Below are positions 27,525 to 36,498 of a stretch of 64,000 bases of DNA, piece after piece (position 1 is the stretch's first letter; each line of letters starts with the position of its first letter). A model generated the notes under the pieces. It made no database searches, was not told the origin of the DNA, and saw only the letters and a list, made by a program, of their open reading frames with translations. The DNA is taken from the NCBI GenBank assembly GCA_019614645.1, contig JABWDB010000005.1:7348001-7412000 (forward strand). Reading direction: 5' to 3'. The stretch is from Stratiolaelaps scimitus. Its lineage: Eukaryota > Arthropoda > Arachnida > Mesostigmata > Laelapidae. The position numbers were made by a program, and so were the translations under genes.

Positions 27525-30500
27525 CAAAAGTAACAACAATCGATCGATCGATCGAAAAGGGCAGCAACATATTAACTGTCTCGGCGAGATCACACCGGCA
27601 CGTTGCTGCCTCCTGAGAAGCAAATCATTGAGATGTAACAAATGCAACACGGTTCCAAAGACATGTGTTATATATATATATTATATATATATACGTGACC
27701 CTCCCATATTCACTACCCTCTGCTCGGTGGCGATCAGTGGCTCTTTGAATAATTGGGAATAATAATAATAATAATCAATAAAGTGAATAGAACACCAAAC
27801 TCACTGTACTATCGATTAAGAGATCAACCTATAACCTACAAGGGCCAATAGCGTCCCGAGAAACTCTCCGCATGAAAACGATGCAGCGAAATCAAGCGTA
27901 AAACGAAAATAATAATTACTGTACTAATGTCATCCAACCCCAAGCAGACAATGGCCGGGTTTTCGACAGTTTCCAGTACTACTATTATAACTGTGAATAT
28001 GACTGCTGCTGCTGCAGCTGCTGTCACGATCACAACTAATTAACTGTCGTGTATCTCTATTTGCTTGAAACGGGTGTTTTCCGTTCAAATGTACTGCAGG
28101 AAAGCAGTAACAGCGAGCCAGAGCGAGAAATAGAGAGATGGAGAGAGAGAGAGAGAGAGTGATATTATATGCTACAGCGATATTTGCTCAGCGCAAAGCG
28201 CCGATTATTTCGAATGTTATATTGTCATTATTGCTAACAAATAATTATTGCAAATGATTAGCGTGAATTCTAATATTCGAATCATGATTATTTGGACATA
28301 TATTATATATATATTATATATATTAGTAGTAATTTTTGCCTAGGGTTCATGTATGGAATTGCTAACACAAGGAGAGATAGACGGAACCAGCTATGATGTA
28401 TGATGTAAGCTGCTGCTGAAGTAAATTGGCAGTGACGTTCATGGGGTTAGAGAGAGAGAGAAGGATACTCGGGCCGACCACACGTGGCTAGGTGCCCGGG
28501 ACGTCGAACGTGATGGCGTTCGACATCAGCAAACGCTGATTATGACAACAGAACATCTCAATTTTTTCTCCGAGGGAAGCTCATATGGCAAAGAACACTT
28601 GAAACACCAACGATCGCGTCATACGCAATCGTAACTCGCGCGTCGTTGCATCCCTCCCTCCCCCAACGAGCGATGAACTAATTGAATGTAACCTAAGTCA
28701 TGTCGAGAGACGGAGCGCGAATGAAAATGAATGTCTCTTAATTTAGACAGATACCTGCGCATGAGATAATACATATATGATGATGATAATAATAATAATG
28801 ACAAATCAATAAAATACTATTTGAAATCATCCCTCTTTTGTTGTGCAGTTCAGGGTGGTTTACACATGATGCGTGGTTGTGATTCGTTGCGAATATCAAT
28901 AGCGGATTGACTCGTTCATAGGACGTGTCAAGGGCAACTCTGCATTCAGAGCAGAGACGCACATTCGAGGCGAACGTAATACTGTGCTGCCTCGTCATGG
29001 CAAAAATAGAAATATACATCACCGGTCATTGATTCTTTGGTCTACAGGGTTGCGGAAGATGTCAGGCTGTACAACAAAAGGTTTGACAATCGGCATAATA
29101 TCCTTAGGTCTCACCTTGTAGGTTACATACATTGTAGATAGACAAAACCGAACATGAAAAATGATCGATTCTCATGACGGGCCCCTACCCCCCTCCCCGG
29201 CCTACCATGATAATGATATACTCTAATAAAAGCGACTTGGAGCTGTTTAATTGTGACTGACCAGTCGCCGTTGTAGGATCTGCTACTCTGCTCCGCAGAA
29301 ACACTATTGCGACCACTGTCCACGTATGCCCCACGTAGTAGTTATTTGCCAAACGGCAGAGTAGCGCAATTCGCTCAAGTCGGTAAGTCTTCGCGCCGGC
29401 AGCTGGTTGTATGTACAACCCCGCACTGATCAGTAAAGGTGAGACCGGAGAATATCAGTAGATATCTAGCCCAGAAAACTTACTAGGTAACTAGAAAGCC
29501 GAATGCGAAGATTCTCAACAGAATCGACACGTTTTTGCATGTCGACATCATCATTGAAGCATTCATCGAACTGTCACATGTTTCTGAAGGCACTATCCAC
29601 TGCTACATGCAGAGCCATCCTGAAGATGGCGGGCAGAGCAGATAGTAAAAATTGTTTTTTTTGCGCCCACCGATCCGTATATTAAGCTTGTACTTGTTCG
29701 TTCAACGATGACTCGGATCTACTAGCTCTTCTCTCTCCGTGTTGGTAATATTACCGTGTGCTGGCAATAATCATTTATAATGAAGCAGTAATAATGTGAT
29801 CTGGTAGCGAATTAATTGTTGAACTCACCATATATCTCGTCTAAGAGTCCTTCGTATGTAAGCTGCGTTGCCAGTGGACTAAGAAGATCAACGGAGCGGT
29901 CGAGGAGAAACAGTGTGTCAATCTGTGATACAGCCGGGCTCTCTTTTCCCGATAGCTCCTTCCTTCAGCGGAGATTACAAACATGTGGAGTTAACACATG
30001 CATCATTAGTATCCATTCATTAAGTTACAAGCCCTCGAAGTGGACTAATACAGGTGGTGTGCATAAACTTAAGACACCCCTATATTTCAACAATTCGTTA
30101 CAAAGAATACACATTTGAGGCATTTACCATTCTGTATTAGATTAATATACGTGTCAAATAACATGCGTACCACATAGAACAGCGTATATGACGGCGCAAA
30201 CAGCATGCTACAATGAAATGTGTCATTTTTCGGGTGTGCGAAATGATAAGTCACCCTCAGTTATCAAGTGTTTTCGCTGGCTTGCTTCTCGCTTTCTTGT
30301 GCTAATTGGTACCGTGTGGCACGCCCTCGCTAATTATAATGTTAAAGATTCGGTTTGGCATACAATCAATAATATTTAGCGGAATCTGGACGCTGAGTCC
30401 TTCCCAAGCCTCCAACAACGCCTCTTTTAGTGCTTCCACAAATGTATGCTGCTGATTCGACGCATATACTCGTCGAACAAGAATGCCTAAGAGGTTTTCT

Positions 30501-31550
30501 ATCGGGTTCAGATCCGGAGAACATGCTGGTTACTCTTGGGTTTTAACTTTGTGCCGTCCTAACCACACACGTATACTCGCGCTGACATGAATTGTTAGAA
30601 AATAATTGGCAGTCTATGAAATCTGGCCTAAATGATAGTAGATTGTCGGTTAACATCGGCTGATAGTCCTCGCTATTCATTCGAGATGAAACGAAGGCGA
30701 GTGCGAGTTTGTGAGCTTCGAGAAGTACCGCGACTCTTTACGTACATCATGCCAATAGCCGTTAAACCCATCTAGCCCATCAAAATTTAACTTCTTCTCG
30801 TCACTGAAGACGATCTGAAACAACATAGTACCTTTTCGATAGATGCGCACCCTCAGCATACTACATAAAAGACGTTGCCACAATATTCACCAATGTCCAG
30901 TTTAGTTGGGCAGTCATGTGGCGTTGTTGAAGACGCGGTCTTGCTTTCATTTGCGCCCGTATGATATGTGGATAACGCTTAATTGTCCTTAAAACTGCTC
31001 ATCTATGAACCTGAAGGTTTAACTTTTTCCTAATTCCTTTGCACGTTATGGTCGAATTCGAGACCAGTCGACAAATGTGCATGGCAGTTCGCTGGCTGAT
31101 GTTTCCTGGACGTCCCTTGGACTCATTAGTACCATACATCGACGGAATGCGTAAATTATTTCGCACTGCGCAACGACTTTTGCTAATTTTGCTGGCAATT
31201 GCAGCCAGAGCCTTTCCTGCTCGGTGTAAAGCAGTAATAACGGCTTTCTCCGTATCAGTAAGGCTTGAAGCGTGTCCCATGACTACAGTACAGCGTGAAT
31301 GCTCAAAACCAACTGGATAAGCTCAGCGAAAACACTTGATAATTGAGGGAGACTTATCATTTTTCAAAACCGAAAAGTGACACATTTCATTGTAGCAGGC
31401 TGCTTGCGCCGTCATATGCGCTGCTCTATGTGGAACGCATGGTATTTGACACGTACATTAATCTGATACAGAATGATAAATGCCTCAAATGTGTATTCTT
31501 TGTAATGATTTGTTGAAATATAGGGATGTCTTAAGCTTATGCACACCACG

Positions 31551-31582
<32 letters not shown>

Positions 31583-32963
31583 GCTCACCCTTATCTGTTC
31601 CCCTTTGTGACCGTCATCAGTGCTTAATTGTTGATCCGGATTTTGATATATAATACATTACACATTAGTAAGTCCCCTGGTCCTCATCTTCCGTATCTCT
31701 CATAGTACTGTAATACCATATAACTAATTGGTAAACACAAGCGGCCAACCTGAGCCGTGTCATTAGCTGGAAGAGCCTCTGAGCGAGGGGTCCTTTTCCT
31801 CGCACATTAGGCACTACACCGAAGAGACTCTGGAGCATCCCAACAGCTCGGGCAACGGCGAGCAATTGACTATGATCCCGATCCGCCACGCACTCCTGTC
31901 AATTCACGGAATTGCCATAACAAACGACGCGAGCAAAACATAAATGGAAAGCGCTTATAAGGGGTCTCGTGAAAAAACCTATACCGGACATGTGCGGCAT
32001 ATGCACCAAGTAACAATCGCAGGCAGGTGGGTTGGTTCATCGAAATAGCACAGCGGATTCGGTTTTTAAAAGTGGAATTCTATTTATCTCTGTGACGCTC
32101 TTCGGGTCTCTATCTGCGTCTACTCACCCGGAACAGATTGGCGAGACCCATCGACATAAGGTCCGAATCCAGTGGAAACACCTCGACGAGAAGCTGATGG
32201 ATTTGTATCGAGCCCAGAACGCCACTTTGCTCCAGGCGCTGCCGGCATAGATAAGAATCACGAGGCACGAACATGATGTGGAACGCGATCTCGGATGTTG
32301 ATCCACCACGTCGATGCGTCCTAATTGGCAATGAATATATCGGGAAGTTAGTATAGATTGATACTACGCGGCGCATATAGCCTTGAGATGACTATCTATT
32401 GAGAATCACGTTAGAGCAAATAGACACACCCGGACAACCTGTTCAAGCTTAGGAAAGCTGTTGAGATTTTGCTGAATTGTAGTTCATTCTCTCTCTCTCT
32501 CTCTCTCTCTATTGCATTCGTATGGGTGCGGATAGTGATTACTGAGCAGGTACCTCGTCCGGCTAGCGTTACCGTGTTCCGAAATCGCAAAACGTGTGGC
32601 AAATTTCGTTGCTTCGAGCCAGCAACAATACATCGCTTCATCTACCGTGCGTTCAATACACTTCGATTCGGTCAGGCTGTATGCTTCGGTAATGGTTGCT
32701 GCAATAGCTCTTTTGGCAAACTTTAATCGGTACGTACCGTCTAATGCAGTCAGCGATGACGTCCATGTGGCGCAATTGAGGTCGGATCAGAAAGATGATA
32801 TTTCGCGCTTGTGTCGTCAGATCCATTCCACGGATCACCGAGCGAATCATATGGCTGACACCATGCATCTGGACAGACAACCCCGCCAAACCCAAAAGCA
32901 ACCTGTGGCTTTAGTTATTATACTCGTTGTGTTAATGTAACCGTGCTAAATAAAGCCTAACGT

Positions 32964-33001
<38 letters not shown>

Positions 33002-34420
33002 ACTTCGTTTGTAACGCGAATACCTTGAGTATTTGATACTCGACGATCGTCGACAGTGGCCCCATCAGCTCGTCATCCCAGACCAGGCATTTCGACCCTC
33101 CGATCGAGTCCAAGATCAGCAGCATATCCCTCAGGTAGCTTTCACGAATCTGGCCTAGGTTGAGCCGGCCGATTAGATGATTACTGGACGCTGGGAAGGT
33201 AGATAAAGACAATCGATTTTGATATTTGCATTTTGATTTTCTAGTCGTTCCTCTTTGTGACCGAATAACTACGATTGAACGCTAATTACATAATGAGCTT
33301 GTCAAAGTGTAGAAGACTGATATAGCTGGAAAAATCACTAAACCGAAATGCAATGTCCGAATGCAACAATGGAATACTGGAGAGTAATTGAAGTGCGCTC
33401 CTATTTATTAAGGAAACTATCATGCGCCATTGCGGAATATACTGCTCCAACAAGCGGTGCCTTACACCAGTTATCGAAATGTGTAGCAATCGTGCACTAC
33501 ACAACGCGGTGTCTATCTTTGGCGTCAGAGAAGGGTTCTCCTTAGAAACAATATGCTGGAGTATCATAGATACGGGGTATTCCTCGTAGTCGCAGCTAAA
33601 TGTTTAGATTCGAGGCTTGTCACAGAGAGAAACAGGTGACAATCAGCTCAAAGGAGGCTTGTTTAAATATGGGGTATGAGGTATGATAAAACATAACTAC
33701 CCAATATGAATGATTAATAAATAAAGCTATCGGGGACGGTAGATAGGTGTACCACTTGTTTAAAAAATAAACTGCTTGTCGTATCCCCAATATGGAACAA
33801 AGCATGCATTCATTTCGCGCCTCACCCTGACCTTTTTGGTTGGGGCAATTTATTTGACACACTACGATATATCTATATATGTATGTATTTGTGTTACGCC
33901 ATGCACTTAACGGTATACTCGTTCTATCGTTCACGTTGCGAAGTGTGCGATGTGTCAGAACGAATCGAATCCAGCGAGAATCTCAGTCAATCTCGAGACG
34001 AAAATTGACGACTCGCATGCGCGGTAATAGACAACTTCTTGATTAAATTGCAACCAAATTGCCTTTCTAACTAGGCATGACCGTATATCGGTCTGTGAGT
34101 AACATCAACAATGATCGAAGTACATTACGGACGGTAGTTTACACTTGGACGCTACGTTTCTATCTATTTAATGTATGTATAATACATTTCGATTCTCATA
34201 TGAACCAAGTTGCCGTTTCGAAAGATTATCCTGAATGTGGCAAACTGTGCCCTGGAGGGGGCGTGAACGACATTACCGATACAGTACGCCTCGTTACTGA
34301 TGACTGCAATTACCAACCAGCAGCAACATGGCAGTATCGACGTATCACACAATCTACCTAGCCAATTTCGATACAACAACTGATCTTGTTAAGGACACTT
34401 GTCGTCCAACACGTACTCAT
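10993..34420 (-). CDS. Vps33A: VPS33A, HOPS/CORVET Sec1/Munc18-like subunit
   Basis: VPS33A (Drosophila carnation) binds SNARE bundles within the HOPS and CORVET complexes and drives late-endosome/lysosome fusion. Fourteen exons read on the - strand: 34417-34420 (inferred), 33024-33190, 32738-32868, 32128-32320, 31750-31895, 29829-29962, 15469-15611, 14985-15126, 14280-14437, 13924-14001, 13454-13545, 11794-11956, 11434-11600, 10993-11089. All phases join, giving about 604 residues, close to the usual size of nearly 600. Landmarks in order: HLIGRLNL, SKCLVWDDELMGP, NIIFLIRPQL, HIMFVPRDSYLC, PNVRGKGPLAQRL, LLDRSVDLLSPLATQLTYEG, YAPLSVRLLQFYGTPGWR and GGCTFAEIAALR near the C-terminus. These fit the A rather than the B paralogue. 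Intron 6 is 14.2 kb and hosts twinfilin on the other strand. Intron 5 holds a dead transposon. Confidence 0.95.
13609..13795. repeat. Long near-perfect hairpin in VPS33A intron 10
   Basis: The left arm at 13609-13695 and the right arm at 13704-13795 are reverse complements apart from four substitutions and one 4-base indel, with an 8-base loop. The stem is about 87 bp. It lies in the 378-bp intron between VPS33A exons 10 and 11, away from the splice sites. Two of the four substitutions would form G-U pairs in + strand RNA. It could be a foldback/MITE insertion, or a source of double-stranded RNA if transcribed. Confidence 0.85.
15612..17017. other. VPS33A intron 6, upstream of twinfilin
   Basis: This is the downstream end of the VPS33A 14.2 kb intron and also the promoter and 5' leader region of twinfilin on the + strand. 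It contains a 20-bp perfect palindrome at 15803-15822 (TGATCA ends around TA repeats). No convincing TATA box or second exon was identified. The open frames at 15981-16211 and 16440-17029 show no known domain. Confidence 0.5.
17018..24342 (+). CDS. twf: Twinfilin, actin monomer-binding protein, complete
   Basis: Twinfilin binds ADP-actin monomers and capping protein and limits filament growth at barbed ends. Six exons: 17018-17184, 21484-21676, 22178-22267, 22432-22569, 22879-23022, 24067-24342; total 1,008 bases, 335 residues plus TAG, against a usual size of about 340-350. It starts MSHQTGI, the family's near-invariant N-terminus. ADF/cofilin domain 1 spans about residues 1-140 (VVIENEQL, PCFLFFRLD, LYASTKATLKK). 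Domain 2 spans about 175-315 (VGIDTKQQTLKG, PRYHLFSFKH, KMLYSSCK). The basic tail GPAGRQGGRRLVK matches the region that binds capping protein and phosphoinositides. The gene lies inside VPS33A intron 6 on the opposite strand. Its own intron 1 (4.3 kb) holds no recognised gene. Confidence 0.97.
17185..21483 (+). other. Twinfilin intron 1, 4.3 kb
   Basis: The intron begins GTAGGT and ends GCCAG. It holds a (GA)n tract near 17301-17319, a TA tract near 17831-17848, a (CGG)n tract near 18151-18170 and a TA/CA microsatellite block near 21342-21423. A 160-codon open frame on the - strand at 18210-18692 has no ATG consistent with a gene and no recognisable domain. Confidence 0.6.
24961..24966 (+). 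promoter_or_regulatory. Candidate poly(A) signal for twinfilin
   Basis: ATTAAA, the commonest AATAAA variant, lies about 620 bases past the twinfilin stop codon. No AATAAA occurs nearer. It is a candidate by position only. Confidence 0.25.
25551..25580. repeat. (AT)15 microsatellite
   Basis: An AT run in VPS33A intron 6, downstream of twinfilin. Confidence 0.95.
27483..27534. repeat. 52-bp perfect palindrome with TA core
   Basis: GTTACTTTTGC at 27483-27493 and GCAAAAGTAAC at 27524-27534 flank an uninterrupted TA tract, so the whole 52 bases is a perfect palindrome able to form a cruciform. It is followed at once by a (CGAT)n-like block near 27540-27554. Confidence 0.85.
29829..29962 (-). 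CDS. Vps33A: VPS33A exon 6
   Basis: This exon lies between acceptor CTGAAG and donor GTGAGT on the - strand. It encodes RKELSGKESP and then LFLLDRSVDLLSPLATQLT and YEGLLDEIYG, the best conserved block of the Sec1 family (LDR.VD…PL..Q.TYEG..DE). It is isolated: the next exon is 14.2 kb away. Confidence 0.95.
30051..30279 (+). repeat. Tc3-like element, inverted terminal repeat (low-coordinate end)
   Basis: It is preceded by TA at 30049-30050. It matches the reverse complement of 31321-31556 along most of its length, including blocks such as CATTTGAGGCATTTA, CATATGACGGCGCAA-type sequence and CTACAATGAAATGTGTCA. Repeats this long recall Tc3 rather than the short ends of Tc1. Confidence 0.85.
30302..31280 (-). 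pseudogene. Tc3-like transposase, broken
   Basis: The N-terminal 93 codons from an ATG at 31278-31280 give a helix-turn-helix DNA-binding region (SLTDTEKAVITALHRAGK, SASKISKSR-like second helix, then GRPGNIS and LVSNSTITC). An in-frame stop follows at about 30997. In another frame the catalytic core piece FSDEKKLNFDG…YWHD is readable near 30720-30830. A further piece, SPDLNPIENLLG, with the final acidic residue of the catalytic triad, is near 30490-30530. The C-terminus runs to a TAG at 30302-30304. Several stops and shifts separate the pieces, so no active enzyme can be made. Confidence 0.9.
31321..31556 (-). repeat. Tc3-like element, inverted terminal repeat (high-coordinate end)
   Basis: This is the partner of 30051-30279. 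Its outer end runs into a GTGTGTGTATATATA microsatellite, so the exact terminus and target TA are ambiguous by a few bases. Confidence 0.8.
31750..33190 (-). CDS. Vps33A: VPS33A exons 2-5, N-terminal Sec1-like part
   Basis: The exons are 33024-33190, 32738-32868, 32128-32320 and 31750-31895. They encode the N-terminal Sec1/Munc18 domain 1 region and the start of domain 2. Readable landmarks are GRLNLGQIRES, SKCLVWDDELMGP, ARNIIFLIRPQLRHMD, FHIMFVPRDSYLCRQRLE, GVLGS, FPLDSDLMSM and LFGVVPNVRGKGP. The intron after exon 2 carries a (TA)n tract at 32967-32997. Confidence 0.93.
32967..32997. repeat. (TA)15 microsatellite
   Basis: A TA run in VPS33A intron 2, 27 bases from the exon 2 donor at 33023. 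Confidence 0.95.
34417..34420 (-). CDS. Vps33A: VPS33A first coding exon (ATGA), inferred
   Basis: Exon 2 starts right after a CTTCCCAG acceptor and needs one base to complete its first codon; no ATG opens it. On the - strand, GCCATC-ATGA-GTACGT at 34426-34411 offers a start codon with A at -3, a phase-1 end and a strong donor. Joining gives M-T-S-S-N-H-L-I-G-R-L-N-L, which aligns in length with the usual VPS33A N-terminus. Another candidate is ATGTTGCTGCTGGTTG|GTAATT near 34328. Transcript data would decide. Confidence 0.5.
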
Positions 34421-36194
34421 GATGGCTTCCTCCACGGGGGCCTATCCGTATCTTGTCGAAGCGAACTTCAATCCGTGCACCTCACCAGATCATGCACGTG
34501 TTCAACTGAATTGATGGTCAGCGCTAGACGGACGATGTCCGATGCCTGGACCCATTCACTGACAGAAAGCCCACTTAATCACTGCCGCTGACAGGAGGTC
34601 GACGATCGATCAAACACAGACGACACTCGAGCAACTCAAACAATCGATAAAACGTCACCGTAATTCTCCAGTATTCCAGCGTTCTCCACTGTTGTGTCCG
34701 TAGTTCACAGCGTTGTCACCGGCTCCATCACAGTACCAGCCTCATCCAGCTCAGCATGCGCTCGACTTGCAGCTTGCTCACCCGGCCGTTTCGCAGATGT
34801 GTGGAACAGGGCGGGCGGCCGATTGCAGCCGAATGGAACGCCGACCAAAACCGGACCAGCTGATCAGCGTCGACCGCGTTTCTGTTAGTAAACATTGAGC
34901 TGTCATGGGAAGCGCGTGAGGCGGTGTGACACAGCGCGGCGACGGGCGGCCGCAGACCGAGAGAGGATGGGTGTATATGCCTGTTGGCCTGGGTTCGCGC
35001 GATTGTGACAGTGGCTGTGCCAGCAATGGGGTGTTTGTTATGCCCTCCTCAAAGCTCAGCTCTGCTGCGCGCCCTCTTGGCTCTTTCTATCTCTCTCTCT
35101 TTCTCACGCCCACTGTCGGTCTACGGAGCGGAGTACACTGTTCGTGGCCAGCGGGCCCTTGCACCACACATACCGGAGTGGGTCAGGAGCAGCACGGAGT
35201 GTCGGTGGTCGCTCGGTTTTGACCGACCGAGAGGTGCGCCATTTGCTCGCGTGTGTCGTCCATATGCGTGTGTTTTGCATGGCGAAACTTCTGTCGAGCT
35301 GTGGCCAAGTGCGACGATTCGGCTCGCTCTAGCTAACGGGACGGTGGTCAACGCGCGGCCATCGCCGCTGTCGGAGTTAGCCGCAACTCGTTGCCGGATC
35401 TAGTTGACGTCAGAGGAGCGATCATTGGGGTTGCCACTTACTAGATACTGGACCTCCACCATCAGCACGGACCCTTCTGCTGTTGCTGCTGGTTACGGGA
35501 GGACGGCTCAGCTGCTGCAACTGCTGCCGCGGCTCTTTTCACTGCTGCTACCGCTGCTCCCACTCCGGCTGCGAACCGATGCCGTGCTGGTGGCGGTGGT
35601 GGTGGTGCTTGCAAGGTAGTTCGAGTCTGTGTGTGTGGCAGTATCCAGCCCCGTAACCGACGGCTTGCGCGGTGTCCACTGGTTCACCAGTTACCGGACT
35701 CCCCGAACGCGATACGAGTACAGCCCATCACGCCGTCTGGCTGACAGTTGTCGCCGCGTCGTTGTCAGCAGTTGCCAGTTGCAATTGTTGTCAGCGTGCA
35801 ATAGCGGTCACTTCCATACAGCAATCAAACACCGACAGAGATAGAGATAAAGGAAGTGAGACAGACAGACCGAGAGACAGAGAGAGAGAGATCATCACTG
35901 TATGTTTGTGTCGCCAATAGGCGCAGGCTGCTTAGCCACAAGCTAGTTAGTTGCTTGCGTTAGCTTGTGTTTATTCTCGGTTTGGCTTTGTTCTGTGCGT
36001 TCGTCTCGACCACGTCCACCCGCGCAACAGCACACTCGATTCAACAACAGCAACAGCAACAACAACAACAGCATCATCATCGGCGGCAGCAGCAGCAGCG
36101 CACGGTGCCAACAGTGGTATCTAGCGTCGACGACGATCATCAACACATAGACACACACAGACACACACATACAAAGACACAACCGGGCGGCTAA
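34421..36194. other. Divergent gap between VPS33A and SGSM starts
   Basis: The two host genes point away from each other, so this 1.8 kb should contain both promoters and 5' leaders. It is richer in G and C than its surroundings from about 34700, with CpG-containing tracts around 34780-35360. CT/GA tracts, a CAA/CAG tract (36043-36072) and CA tracts follow close to the SGSM start. No TATA box stood out. Open frames here (for example 34984-35403 +) look like by-products of G/C richness. Confidence 0.5.
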
Positions 36195-36464
36195 ATGGAT
36201 AACGCGGAGGTGGCTGCGCCCGCTCCACTCCAGCCGGCTGTGGCTCGAAACCGTCTCATCGGCGTGTTCCGCAGCAAATCCGAGACATGTGACGGCGCTC
36301 CGGCCAAGGAGAACAGCGCTTCGGAACAGGCAGAGATGTGTGACCGCCTATTGAAGACTGTCAAGAAGGAGGTGAGAATAGAGAGACATAGAGAGACAGA
36401 GAGAGACAGAGAGAGGGAGAGAGAGAGACAGAGAGAGGGAGAGAGAGAGACAGAGAGAGAGAGA

Positions 36465-36498
<34 letters not shown>

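Larger units (their letters stand above)
24343..29828. other. VPS33A intron 6, beyond twinfilin 3' end
   Basis: The stretch holds the twinfilin 3' untranslated region and then intronic DNA of VPS33A. Visible repeats are (CAA)n at about 24759-24785 followed by (AAT)n, (TA)n at 25551-25580, (GT)n near 26212-26230, a palindromic (TA)n at 27483-27534, (GA)n near 28141-28159 and (AAT)n near 28781-28798. No further exon was recognised on either strand. Confidence 0.55.
30051..31558 (-). mobile_element. Decayed Tc1/mariner (Tc3-like) transposon
   Basis: The roughly 1.5 kb element lies inside VPS33A intron 5 and is bounded by inverted ends that begin next to TA dinucleotides, as expected for this superfamily's target site. 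The ends share GGTGTGCATAA and continue as inverted repeats for about 230 bp with scattered differences. Between them a broken transposase reads on the - strand. The right boundary is blurred by an adjoining GT/TA microsatellite (31551-31580). Stops and frame breaks make it non-autonomous. The divergence between the two ends suggests an old insertion. Confidence 0.9.
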
